From positions 148,811,266 to 148,875,265 of the forward strand of contig OY754329.1 of the NCBI GenBank assembly GCA_963573305.1: DNA of 64,000 bases, in the 5' to 3' direction. A model generated the notes under the pieces. The model made no database searches. It was not told the origin of the DNA and saw nothing but the letters and a program-made list of their open reading frames with translations. Of this stretch, positions 26,001-36,032 are shown piece by piece; positions within the stretch are counted from its first letter, which is position 1; each line of letters begins with the position of its first letter. A program made the position numbers and the translations under genes. The stretch comes from Pyrrhosoma nymphula. Lineage: Eukaryota > Arthropoda > Insecta > Odonata > Coenagrionidae.

Positions 26001-26784
26001 ATAAACGAGGAAACGAGGCACAAAATGCACGCATAACTCAGCTACAAAGACACGCAATTAGACCGCCCTTTTCCACAAGCATTTAACTTTTTTGCTTACA
26101 TATTTACCACACGGACATAGAATGGAAGTGAAAAATACATTATGTTGCGAGAATAGTAAATCTCAATTCATCCCATTATTGTAGGGCATATGCTTTTCGG
26201 TGTTTCCGTAGGTTAGATGATTTCGTAACTGCGAATAAACTCATAGTTTTAAATTAAATTCTTGCCATATCAGCTAATTAAATGCTAAATAATGAGAGGA
26301 AATCACTCAAATCTAAGCCGATGATATCACCTCCTGTGCGACGTCCAATTTTTTGACATGATGAATGTGGAATCCCATCATTTCATAAAGTGGGATTATT
26401 TTAGCCTGTTTCAACTATTTAAGTGATTTAAATGATATGAAACTAATATTACCAGTTTCTCACGGAGAACTGATGAGTAACTCCACCCATTTTGATTTCC
26501 TCAAATGAATGTTATATATTCAAATCAGCAAATTTATGCGCACAATTCCCAAGCTAAACTAAGTGCTGCAAAGTATGAAACCACTTCCAAACATAACAGA
26601 GATCTCCTCCGTTTTAAAATAGAAGTAACTGAAGATAAATCTGCTCCAATACTAATTCCATAGTAAAATGTTAAAACCACGTCGTGAGCGATGTAACTAA
26701 ACGGGGAAAATGTTGCAAATGCATTATCCGGAACCGAAAATTTAGAGGTGATTAATATGTAATAACAGTCAGCGATACGGAAAT
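23096..26784. other. Intronic sequence, little recognised
   Basis: Contains a 12-base repeat ATGTAACCCTTC twice near 23313-23336 and the repeat fragment at 25500. Otherwise AT-rich and non-coding. Confidence 0.45.
25500..25565 (+). repeat. Fragment of the same dispersed repeat
   Basis: CCACATCTACACACTTCCCT followed by GGTGCGTGGCAGGGGGTGG resembles the reverse strand of 60755-60908. A short fragment only. Confidence 0.4.
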
Positions 26785-27009
26785 AAAGTATCGCTCTCGC
26801 AAAAGTTCCTGGCGTAGACCTTCGCAGCAAGAAGGAGAGGTAGATGTGGATGGAATGATGGGAAAGGACAGAGGGAAATGCAACTAGAGAGAGGCAGGGT
26901 AACCAAACTACTTCACGAAAATGGCACAAGGCACACTCTCGAAAAGCTAGTACGCGAGTGGTTAAAATCACCCATCGCTACCGTTTTACTAGGGTCTTGA
27001 GGTCTCATA

Positions 27010-27295
27010 GTGATTCGAGTCGAAACAGAACGGTAAGTAATGGTGAGTCATCCCTCTTCTCGAAGTGCTTGTATCGGTAGCTCCCCTAACCTTCCACACT
27101 AAATAACCTTCTCCCGTTTTGCTGCATTTTGCAAGCTCCGTAGCCCATGTCCCAAAATCGTCCACTTCGCAGCGCCAGGAACTTTTGCGAGAGCTATAAA
27201 TCCAACATATCGCATTTACTAATGAGTCCCCAGGCAAGGTGTGAACCTACGGCCTTCGGATAATCAGACGAGCGAGTTGATCTCCCGACTAACCG
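27010..27295 (-). mobile_element. tRNA-derived SINE, family C
   Basis: On the minus strand the head has TTAGTCGGGAGATCAACTCG (A-box region) and GTAGGTTCACACC (B-box). It is followed by a body with GAGCTCTCGCAAAAGTTCCTGG-like sequence and GGGACATGGGCTACGGAGC. Part of that body (CTCTCGCAAAAGTTCCTGGC) recurs on the plus strand at 26797-26816. Confidence 0.55.
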
Positions 27296-27742
27296 GAATG
27301 ACGAGAGTACCACAACCAAGGTAAACACGAATGACTTCTTGCACTCGGATTGTTTCCCGAAAGTAATCCGAGGAAATTAAGAATTTTGACCAAGCGAAAA
27401 GAAAAAGTATGAGATGATTTGAATCACAAAAGGCAGAAATAAAAAGAGCCTTCATTTTTCCTCGCCACTAATCATTTTCTCCATTTTTCACCCTCTGTCC
27501 ATATTTGAAAACCCCTACATAATTCAAAATCATCTAACATGCAGCTCGGAAGCAGATTGACCAAGGCGTCCCATGACCACCTAAACATACGGTTGGGCAG
27601 AAATTCGGATGAGCGCTATTTTCCCAGTGTTACCGTTCACCTATTAAGTTTTCTTTTGTATAGTGGCCATATTCAAACGAGTATCATATCGAACACCGCC
27701 AAAGAGATAAAAGTAACTAACAATTTTCGTCAACGTTTCTAT

Positions 27743-27965
27743 GAAGGCCGTTTTACACGAGGCACGAAATTTCAAAACTTCATGTTTTTCTCAATCGGGC
27801 GTGCAATCATTTTAGAATTAGAGCAGGGGCTATTTTGCCATCTCGCGTTCATGCATTTGCGCATGCGTTCTTGCATTTCACGGCTTTACACGATGCAATT
27901 GGAAATGCACGTCCGTACGCACATCAGTTTGAGCAATTACGTGCACCGTGTAAAACGGGCTTCAA
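27743..27965. mobile_element. Short terminal-inverted-repeat element
   Basis: The ends GAAGGCCGTTTTACACGAGG and CCGTGTAAAACGGGCTTC are inverted copies with mismatches. The interior has repeated TGCATTTGCGCATGCG and GCACGTCCGTACGCAC stretches. The reading frame that spans it (27539-27976) is not a known protein. Confidence 0.6.
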
Positions 27966-29840
27966 GCACGGTATAATTTCCCCCATTTGTCACTTGAAAA
28001 AAAACAAATTAATTCCAGCAGCCTCTATGATTTTTTTAGTATGAATGTTTTTTATTCTAAGATGGTTAAATTTCTAATAGATAAAAGAATAGTTTATGTC
28101 TTTGACAAACTTCAAATGTCAACACCAAAGCTAGCCGGTACACAAATCAATGCAACACTTTCTCTCTTTCGCACTCATTCATACCCTAGTTAACGTCAAG
28201 GGAACTCAAAATTCCAAGTGGTCGCATATGTGTGTTGGGACATTACCCTGAGTGTTGAGGGCCACAATTGTTATTTTCAAATCAACCTGCCATTTTAAAG
28301 CATTAGAAGAGCTTACCTTTAACACCAACGATTTTCCAAAAACGAGTTTATTATATAAATGCAGAACTTCGATCAAATGTCAGTCTGTTGTTTAATCGTG
28401 ATCCGTTATACAACCGGTTTTCAGGAAGGTAATGAAAGTGAGTCTAACACGATCTGATGATGTATCCTCATTTATGACCACAAGATTATTGAGCGTGTGG
28501 CATCTCGATTGACAACTTCATGGTCTTGAAATTAATACAGAATTTGCCGTTGACAAGGTCATACGTAACGGGGTACTCGTCCAATCGAGCAAACATTAAG
28601 GAAACATTTCGAAAGCCACAAATATTTCTGCCTCCCGTACTTGGACATAATATTCTTTCATAACAGGTGGGCGTACATGCCCGGCGAGAATAGAGCAATG
28701 AACATTACCACATGACATTATGTAGTAGTATATAATCAACTGAATTTTTTAAATTATTCTCCCGCGAATTTTCAACACAAGATTCCTTTTCCAATTCGGC
28801 TATCATCGAAAAGCTGCTGCAGAAAAAAAGAAGAGAGAAAATAAATAAGAAAACACAAATTCAGCAGAATACCAGTGGCAATGAAAACATTAAAGCGCAT
28901 GATCACCCGAATAAGCCGAAAGCTTCTAGTTTTGCAGTTCTTTCATTGTTGGTGTAAGGGATATTTATTTTCGGGATGTTTTCCCGGTGAATATTTTTAT
29001 GAGATACCGATGTTCCATCACCCCCAATGCGCTGCTTTTTCCAAGGGGTTATATATTTTTACCACCGATTTTCCATTATAAATCTGTTATAATAATAATA
29101 TGATAGTTATTTTACTTGGTGGTAATGCAATTAATGGCTTCAATTATCAATACACAATAGCCAAATTTTCGAAAAAAATGTTGAAATGCTTCCTCAAGCA
29201 CGTCCTCCTCCGCATTATTGTCAATTTTCCGAAAATATGAACGTAATATCTTATGAAAGTTATGTGATATTAAAATCCCAGATTAATGATAATTATCTTG
29301 TTAAATTTCTCCTAATAATGTCACATATTCTCCACTGCCATGTGAGCCGTCGCCCATGTACATTTCTCGAGAAAATTTTTATCGCCCCCTAAGACTGTAT
29401 CAGACATCGTCCACTCTTCTAAATGGGGAAACAAGCGCAAATTTCAGAATGCTGCTCGTAATTTACGTTCGTGGGCTTCAGTGCCAGGTGAACCAAATGA
29501 TTTTTTTTTCATTTTCATCCTGGAATTGCAGCGCGTCATGGCCCATTATTACGGTCGTTAGAGTGAGATATCACTGCACATAAAATAAAATGAATTAAGT
29601 TTCATTTTAAATAAACATATCTTATCATTCTAATGATACAATAATATCAGCCCCTTGAAGCACTAAATTTCGATATATTTGACAAAAAATATACGCCGTT
29701 GTCCAAAGGATTTGATATGGTCGTGTACTATAGAGAGATATTATTTTTTAAAACTTGAGTTCTGAAGCGACGATCGCTACATTAACTGGTATAGCTCGTA
29801 TGTTTTGTCAATTATTTCAAAAATAAATTTACAACTCACA
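27966..29840. other. Intronic sequence, nothing recognised
   Basis: AT-rich, non-coding, between a short inverted-repeat element and the hAT remnant. Confidence 0.5.
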
Positions 29841-30349
29841 TAGGGTTACCAGACGTCTGGATAAATCCGGACATGTCCTCTTTTTTATCTCTTTGTCCGG
29901 GCGGATTTTTACACTGTCCTTTTTCGCAACTTTGTCCGTAATAATATCATATTTGCAATATTCCCGTTCCATTGCTATTTTCTTCAATTCCTTATCAACA
30001 GATGGCAGCAGGATCGTCAATTTGATCAATTTTTCACTACTGATCATGGATCGATCGATAAGTGGAGGTGCAACTATCGATTATTTAAAATTTCCGTTGC
30101 GTATTTACAGTTACGTAATAGCGTTGTCTTGGTTATACTTAGCTGCTTGTGGTTCTGTGTATGATCGGTTGTTTACAGTAACGAGAATGTTCTAATAAAT
30201 CTCGGGAAAATGTATAAATGCAAGTCTACATTCCATTTGTCAAATCACGTACAACCTCTTTTTCAATGACGTTTCTTCTCACCGACCTCATCCATCCACG
30301 ACCAAAATTTGCTCTCCTCCCTGGTTAATATTATATAATCCCCCCCATA

Positions 30350-30560
30350 CCACTCGCCAAGAGCCATGACCCAACCGACCAATAGCCAATCAGACCAAGA
30401 CCACAAAAATCCCGCAGACAGCTTATAAAGCTGGGCACGAGAGTTCATCAGCGGGACATCGCATCGGACATCGGATCGGATCGCACATCGGATCGTCGAG
30501 ATCGATCGAATTATCTTGTTAATTGAATAATTAATATATGTTATTAACAATAAAACGAGA
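30350..30560 (+). promoter_or_regulatory. Promoter-like segment upstream of the Jockey ORFs
   Basis: CCAATAGCCAAT at 30378-30390, TATAAAG at 30424-30430 and an initiator-like TCATCAG about 25 bases on give a promoter-like layout. Next come degenerate ATCGG repeats (30457-30500) and AATAAA at 30548. It could be the U3 and R part of an LTR fragment, or host-element sequence next to the Jockey 5' end. Neither is proven. Confidence 0.35.
30442..30456 (+). repeat. Left copy of the 15-base direct repeat
   Basis: AGTTCATCAGCGGGA, identical to 36018-36032. Flanking bases differ on both sides, which fits a target duplication. A TATAAAG at 30424-30430 lies just upstream, so the repeat may also overlap a transcription start of an older element. 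Confidence 0.75.
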
Positions 30561-31109
30561 TTCTACGTGATTACCAACTTGAATACCTGTCCTGGAAACC
30601 CAGCCTCCTCATTGGCCCTGCATCCTCTGATTCCTGCCGCCAAACCGATTCGACCAATCACAGCCCTTCCTGCCTTCAAGTCTTCCAGATCCCGTTTTCC
30701 TGCCTTTTCGTCTCCTGCATTGTACCTTCCACCGCCCTCAAGTCATCCTGATTCCGTTCCTGCCGCCTACCTTCCGTCTCCTGACGTGGTTTTCACCACT
30801 TCTTCTGTAAAAATTGCATAAGCTAATCTATTATACATCGAAAAAAGCAAATTAGAGTGCTCAAAGGGGGTGGCTAACCTGCCCCACCTTGTCACCCGCG
30901 AGCAGCGTCCAATCTTGCTTGTCCCCTCCCCAAGTTTTCTTCGCCGCTACCTTGAGCAGAGGGCTTGCACCTCCACTGCACGCTCAGGGGACCCGGCGCG
31001 GTCCACTTATTAGGGAGTTAGGCTTCCTCCACTGTTCCACCAAAAAACAAAAAGTCATCAGCGTTCTCCGACGGCCTCTGAACTGCCTCGGACCGATCTG
31101 CCATTCATT

Positions 31110-32675
31110 ATGACGACCAATGCTGTACCTGAATCGCCTCCAACCCTGCCTGCCGCCGCCATTGCCGTTGATTATTCGAATCATACAATTTCAGAGATTC
31201 TTAATATTGTCAAACCGTCTGAAAGAGCTATTATATTAAATATGTTGTATCCAATTAATCCTTCTGTCATCCTTCCGATGCAGACCGATCCACCTGAAAT
31301 AGTTTTATCTAATGTCAATGCACCCGCTCAACCAATAGTAACTCCCGAATCTTCATCCTCCACAACCGCAATAACTCACATTCATTCTCCCGGTAGCCCT
31401 GAGGAATTCCAAAGAATTACCAAACGTAGACGCCATACTATCACCGTAAAACCCGTCCCAACCGTTATTCAAACCTCAAATAAATATTCATTGTTGGCAG
31501 AAATTCCAAATCCGGCCCTTCTTGGGGCCAATGATTTTGAAACTTCGAACAGTCAACTAATGTCAACCGCTCTTCAAGCTCAGCCATCAACTTCAACCTC
31601 AGCTCCCCCTATTCATTCACTTTTACCCCAAAACGCAGTAACAAGCGTCTCAACTCCAAATCAAACTCCTCCATCCACTCGTACCAGAATTCCGCCGATC
31701 CAAATAGAGTACTCAGGTGTATGGTCTACCCTTTGGTCCTGCCTTCAGCGGGCCTGCAACACCCTCCCAGCCGCCCACTCTACCGGTCCCAATGCCGCAA
31801 CCATCAAATGTACTTCTATCGAAGATTACCGCTCCTGTTTGAGTGTACTCAAACAAAATAAAATCGAATACAATACGTACTCTTTTCCAGAATCCCGCCG
31901 TAAGGAATTTTCAATGCGAGGCACGTTCCCTTCCGTCCCTGAGGAGGACATCCGCGAAGATTTACTTTCAAAAAATATTCCCGTCATTTCTGTTCACCGA
32001 ATTTTCAGCACTAGACCTACCGATCAACAACGCATCAGTGGCATTAACACCGTCCCCCGCTATCCAACCCGCACCTGTCATGTGATATGCGAACCCCACG
32101 CAGACGTCAATACTGTGATGGATATTCGATCACTTTCTGGTCTCGCAGTAAAGTTTGACACATTCAAAAAACCAGCCGAACCTGCTCAATGCCACCGATG
32201 CCAAAACCTAGGTCATACCAAATCATATTGCGAAAGAACTCCTCACTGCGTCCGCTGCGGCGAACCTCACTTCTCTAATGAATGCCCGAAAGACCGTAGC
32301 CTTCCCCCGAAATGCTTTCTCTGTGGCAACAACCACCCCTCAAATTACCGCGGTTGTCCAGTCCACAAAACTCACAAAAAAAGAATAATTGATCTAAGAA
32401 ATAAAACTACAATCACCGCTCAACCTAATCCGTCTCCTTCTCCACCGCCGTTAACCAGATCATTCGCCGCAGCGGCCTCCGACTCGTCCTCCTCAGTCTT
32501 TCCGTCTCTAGATAACTCTCAAAATATTCATCCTTCATCTTCTTCCTCTGCACCAACCAATGAGCTTCACTCTTGGTTCGCTGATGTTATTGCTAAAGTC
32601 TCTTCGCTAAATTCAATGACAGAAAAAAAATGTTTTTACTTAACCAGCTACTCCTCCTCCACACACCATGAATAA
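31110..32675 (+). CDS. Jockey-type retrotransposon ORF1 (gag-like, 521 aa)
   Basis: This is the nucleic-acid-binding ORF1 protein of a non-LTR retrotransposon of the Jockey group. It binds the element RNA and forms particles. The N-terminal 190 residues are rich in Pro, Ser and Thr. A PRE_C2HC-like domain (about residues 265-360) is followed by three zinc knuckles at residues 361-416: C-X2-C-X4-H-X4-C, C-X2-C-X3-H-X4-C and C-X2-C-X3-H-X6-C. That trio is characteristic of Jockey and related clades. A Ser- and Pro-rich tail ends in a TAA stop inside the start of ORF2, with an 8-base overlap. The frame is complete, with no stops or frameshifts, so the copy looks young. The ATG at 31110 is the first in the frame. 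The sense strand is C-rich and G-poor, unlike the intron. Confidence 0.93.
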   Translation: MTTNAVPESPPTLPAAAIAVDYSNHTISEILNIVKPSERAIILNMLYPINPSVILPMQTDPPEIVLSNVNAPAQPIVTPESSSSTTAITHIHSPGSPEEFQRITKRRRHTITVKPVPTVIQTSNKYSLLAEIPNPALLGANDFETSNSQLMSTALQAQPSTSTSAPPIHSLLPQNAVTSVSTPNQTPPSTRTRIPPIQIEYSGVWSTLWSCLQRACNTLPAAHSTGPNAATIKCTSIEDYRSCLSVLKQNKIEYNTYSFPESRRKEFSMRGTFPSVPEEDIREDLLSKNIPVISVHRIFSTRPTDQQRISGINTVPRYPTRTCHVICEPHADVNTVMDIRSLSGLAVKFDTFKKPAEPAQCHRCQNLGHTKSYCERTPHCVRCGEPHFSNECPKDRSLPPKCFLCGNNHPSNYRGCPVHKTHKKRIIDLRNKTTITAQPNPSPSPPPLTRSFAAAASDSSSSVFPSLDNSQNIHPSSSSSAPTNELHSWFADVIAKVSSLNSMTEKKCFYLTSYSSSTHHE

Positions 32676-35343
32676 CAACATTAAAATTCTTTCCTGGAAT
32701 TGCAATGGAATTTCAAACAAAAAACACGAACTATTGCAATACGCCTCAGACCAACACATAGACATCATACTTTTACAAGAAACTTTCCTTAAACCCAACA
32801 ACTCTCTCTTCTCACCACTTTACCACGTTTACAGACTCGACCGAAAATCACACAAAGGAGGAGTAGCAATCATGATTAGAAATTCAATCCCTCATTCCCT
32901 TCTGAACGTGCCCGCATTGAACAATATCGAAGCAATTGGTATCGCCGTCGACACTCCGCACGGCCCACTTAACATATTCTCCGTATACCAAATCGCATCT
33001 AAATTATTATTAGCAGAGGACATGGAGCTCTTGTTCTCCACTGGCAAAAGTGGAATTTTTGCCGGTGATTGGAACGCCAAACATCAATCATGGAACTGTA
33101 GAACAAAAAATAAAAATGGCCGTACCCTCCACTCGTTTCTTTCCCGTTTTCCGGTCTCCATTTCTGCAACTTCCGAACCCACTAACTGTCCTCCACAAAA
33201 GTATTCACTAGGTAACGTAATAGATTTTGCAATTCTTCACAACCTCCCATTTCAACCTCAACCTTCTCTTATCTATTCCTTTACCTCTGACCACTTCCCT
33301 CTCCTCTTCCATATCCCTCTTTCTCCCGTTATCTCTCCACCTGCCACTATCTCAATTACCTACTGGAACCGCTTTCCAGAAGTTCTTGCTGAAAAACTTT
33401 CAAAAATTCCCCCATTAAATCTTTGTTCTGAAAACGACGTCGACTCGCGTGCGAGATTACTCACTGAAGTGCTTTTGTCTTCCCAGAAATCCGTGTCCCA
33501 CATTAAAATCAGAAAAGAAAGAAACAATAACTTTATTAAACATCTCCCTTTATTCATAGTCAATCTAATAAAAAAACGTAACCTTGCTCGCCGTCAATGG
33601 CAACTCTTCAGAAACCCCGTTGATAAATCAAATTATAACCGTCTCTCAAACTCAGTCAAAAAAGAAATCGCCCTTATCTCATCAGCCGCTTGGGCTGAGC
33701 ATATTTCATCCCTTAACTTCGAAGATGGTTCACTCTGGAAAATCATGAAATCTCTACGCTCTCCTTTTAAAGTCACAAACTCCCCCCTCCTTTCCGAAAA
33801 TAAAAAATATATTTACGATCCAAAATTAAAATCTGAAATCCAAGCTGATTTTCTCCAATCCACCATGTCACGTGATCTCTCCATTACCAGCACCAATAAA
33901 ATAGTCAATAATGCGCTTTCGCAACTCCCTATTCCCCCCAATAACCTTGATAAAATCTCTTCCCCTTTCCAACTACGTTCAATTCTATCCTCCCTTCCCG
34001 CAAAAAAGGCCCCAGGTCTTGACGGCGTCTCAAATACTCTTCTCATTCATGCCTCTCATGTCCCAATTTTCTTAGATCTACTTTCAAACCTTTTTAACCA
34101 ATCCTTCTCCCTTTTGCACTTTCCAACTCCTTGGAAATCCAGTAAAATCATCCTTATTCCGAAACCCGGTAAAGATCCCACGATCCCTGGTAATAGCAGA
34201 CCAATCTCTCTCCTTTCTAACATTTCAAAAATACTCGAACGTTTGATTCTTTCCCGCCTAGAACTCCACACCCTCCCTCTTATCCGTCCCGATCAGCTTG
34301 GTTTTCGTTCTCGTATGTCAGCTATTCACCAATCCCTCCGCCTTGTAGAAACCATATCACACGGATTTAACAGGAAAAAATGCACCGACGTAATCTATCT
34401 CGACGTTGCCAGAGCATTTGACCGAGTCTGGCATGACGGTCTTCTTTTCAAACTAATTCAAATGAACGTCCCTACTCCTCTCATCCTTTTCATCCGAAGT
34501 TACCTTCACCGCAGATCCTTCAGAGTATCCACGGAAGGAATTCTTTCTTCCGTCCGTCCCGCTGATGCTGGCGTTCCTCAAGGTTCGCTCCTCAGTCCTC
34601 TGCTATTCAACATTTTTGTAAACGACATGCCTTCTACACCCAAAACACAATTACACTTATACGCAGACGACACAGCAATTTCAGCCACATCGTACTCTGG
34701 AGACACTAATGTCCGTAAACTCAACAAACACCTACAAAAGATACACCGATGGACAAAAAACTGGAAAATATCAATAAACGCCACTAAAAGCACTCACGTT
34801 CACTACTCACGAAAACGCAAACAATTTCCCTTACTTCACGCACTTTTCAACAAACAGGCGATACCAATTGTTAACCACCATCGATTCCTCGGCATTATTT
34901 TAGACTCCAAATTAACTTTTCAAACTCACCTCTCTACCGCCAGCCATAAAGCGCTTATCGCTCGTCAAAAGTTATCCGCATTATGTCAAGTAAACTCAAC
35001 CCTCTCCCACTCCTCCCGTATCAGACTATACACCTCAGTAATCAGACCAATTCTGTTATACGGGTGCGAAATATTCGCCAATAATAAACAAATAATTAAA
35101 TCTCTGGAAACATTCCAGAATAAATCTCTTCGCTTGTTGCTGCGTTTAAGTAAATTAATTAAAATCGATCACGTTAGAAAAGCACACAATGTCCCATCAG
35201 TTATTGAATACATCCGTAAAATCATTAAAAATTTCCAAAAAAGGCTACCGGAAACTCAAAACCCGCTCCTCACATCGATATGGGATTACAATGTAAATAT
35301 TCCCAAGACATATAAACTGCCTAAAGAAAAAACTCGACTATGA
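32668..35343 (+). CDS. Jockey-type retrotransposon ORF2: endonuclease and reverse transcriptase (891 aa)
   Basis: This is the replication protein of the element. An N-terminal APE-type endonuclease nicks the target: WNCNGI at residue 10, catalytic E38 in LLQETF, D134 and N136 in GDWNAKH, and SDH at 207-209. A central reverse transcriptase primes on the nick. It shows PKPGKDPTIPGNSRPISLL, DQLGFRSRMSAIHQSL, LDVARAFDRVW (D579), GVPQGSLLSPLLFN and the YADD box at 665-668. A C-terminal region with conserved Arg, Lys and Tyr follows. No RNase H domain is visible, as is usual for Jockey. All key catalytic residues are present and the frame is unbroken, so the protein could be active. It begins inside the end of ORF1 in another frame, which suggests coupled termination and reinitiation. 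Jockey assignment rests on motif pattern and layout, not a phylogeny. Confidence 0.95.
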   Translation: MNNNIKILSWNCNGISNKKHELLQYASDQHIDIILLQETFLKPNNSLFSPLYHVYRLDRKSHKGGVAIMIRNSIPHSLLNVPALNNIEAIGIAVDTPHGPLNIFSVYQIASKLLLAEDMELLFSTGKSGIFAGDWNAKHQSWNCRTKNKNGRTLHSFLSRFPVSISATSEPTNCPPQKYSLGNVIDFAILHNLPFQPQPSLIYSFTSDHFPLLFHIPLSPVISPPATISITYWNRFPEVLAEKLSKIPPLNLCSENDVDSRARLLTEVLLSSQKSVSHIKIRKERNNNFIKHLPLFIVNLIKKRNLARRQWQLFRNPVDKSNYNRLSNSVKKEIALISSAAWAEHISSLNFEDGSLWKIMKSLRSPFKVTNSPLLSENKKYIYDPKLKSEIQADFLQSTMSRDLSITSTNKIVNNALSQLPIPPNNLDKISSPFQLRSILSSLPAKKAPGLDGVSNTLLIHASHVPIFLDLLSNLFNQSFSLLHFPTPWKSSKIILIPKPGKDPTIPGNSRPISLLSNISKILERLILSRLELHTLPLIRPDQLGFRSRMSAIHQSLRLVETISHGFNRKKCTDVIYLDVARAFDRVWHDGLLFKLIQMNVPTPLILFIRSYLHRRSFRVSTEGILSSVRPADAGVPQGSLLSPLLFNIFVNDMPSTPKTQLHLYADDTAISATSYSGDTNVRKLNKHLQKIHRWTKNWKISINATKSTHVHYSRKRKQFPLLHALFNKQAIPIVNHHRFLGIILDSKLTFQTHLSTASHKALIARQKLSALCQVNSTLSHSSRIRLYTSVIRPILLYGCEIFANNKQIIKSLETFQNKSLRLLLRLSKLIKIDHVRKAHNVPSVIEYIRKIIKNFQKRLPETQNPLLTSIWDYNVNIPKTYKLPKEKTRL

Positions 35344-35399
35344 GTCTGTCCTATGTCTTTCTTCCTACGATTAAGAGTGTTCAAAAATCAAATATTTCT

Positions 35400-35542
35400 G
35401 TCTTTTTTTCTCTTTTTTTTAAATTTTAATAATGACTCAAGCATTATTTAGTCATGCTATTGTGTTTATTCCTGTCTTTTTTTCTCCTTTTTTTTTAAAT
35501 TATAATCATGACTTAAGCATTATTCAGTCATGTTATTGTGTT
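35400..35542 (+). repeat. Tandem 74-base repeat in the retrotransposon 3' UTR
   Basis: Two units start at 35400 and 35474. Each is GTCTTTTTTTCTC plus a T run, then an ATGACT...AGTCAT hairpin (first unit near 35432-35455, second near 35508-35531), then TTATTGTG-like sequence. They differ at several bases, yet both hairpin stems stay paired. Confidence 0.8.
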
Positions 35543-35941
35543 ACCCTATATCTGTTCATGGTGCAAAGTGGTGAACGTAATTAATCCAAAAAAAAGATAA
35601 ATATATTAAAAATAAAACAAAAAAAAAATATAAATACGTTCAAAAAAGAAAAAAAAATCAAATAATCCAAGAGGTATTAAAAAAGAAAATAAAAATGATA
35701 AATCAATTAAAACTCTTTAAATATCAAATAATAAATTACCAAAAAATATAAAAAAAAATAACAATAACCTCATAAATCCACTAAATCACCTTTTATTGTA
35801 AACCATCTCGTTTTGTTTTAATTTTAATTTTTAGATTTAAGCGTTATGTACCAAGGTAAACGCATATTGTATATAATCTTCCTACTTTCTCACAAACAAC
35901 ACTACTACTCCACAGTCATCCCCAAATTCCCCAGTTATTAC

Positions 35942-35999
35942 ACCGGTTGTGGAGAGCAACGCTCTCCGGGACGGTTAAAGAACTCGCGCCTTCGGCGCG
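35942..35999 (+). other. Paired stem-loops near the retrotransposon 3' end
   Basis: GGAGAGC-AAC-GCTCTCC (35951-35967) is a perfect 7-base stem, with ACCG (35942-35945) and CGGT able to close around it. CGCGCC-TTC-GGCGCG (35985-35999) is a perfect 6-base stem. GC-rich hairpins in an otherwise AT-rich tail could be the structure recognised by the reverse transcriptase; that role is inference. Confidence 0.6.
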
Positions 36000-36017
36000 G
36001 CGAAAACCACGAGCGGC

Positions 36018-36032
36018 AGTTCATCAGCGGGA
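36018..36032 (+). repeat. Right copy of the 15-base direct repeat
   Basis: AGTTCATCAGCGGGA, identical to 30442-30456. It directly follows the structured, GC-rich segment 35942-36017. Confidence 0.75.

Larger units (their letters stand above)
30457..36017 (+). mobile_element. Jockey-type retrotransposon, proposed full element with UTRs
   Basis: AGTTCATCAGCGGGA occurs exactly at 30442-30456 and at 36018-36032, the spacing and size expected of a non-LTR target-site duplication. If that is right, the element is 5,561 bases, with a 5' UTR of 653 and a 3' UTR of 674. The C-rich, G-poor bias of the coding strand continues into 35860-35945, which supports an end well beyond the A-rich tract at 35586-35760. 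The alternative is that the element ends in that tract and the 15-base repeat belongs to a host element. Confidence 0.6.

Noticed and set aside
26534..26971. 145-residue minus-strand open frame
   Set aside because: No domain, no splice context, and it overlaps repeat sequence; likely chance.
32892..34793. Minus-strand open frames inside the Jockey ORF2
   Set aside because: They are shadows of the C-rich reverse-transcriptase coding strand.
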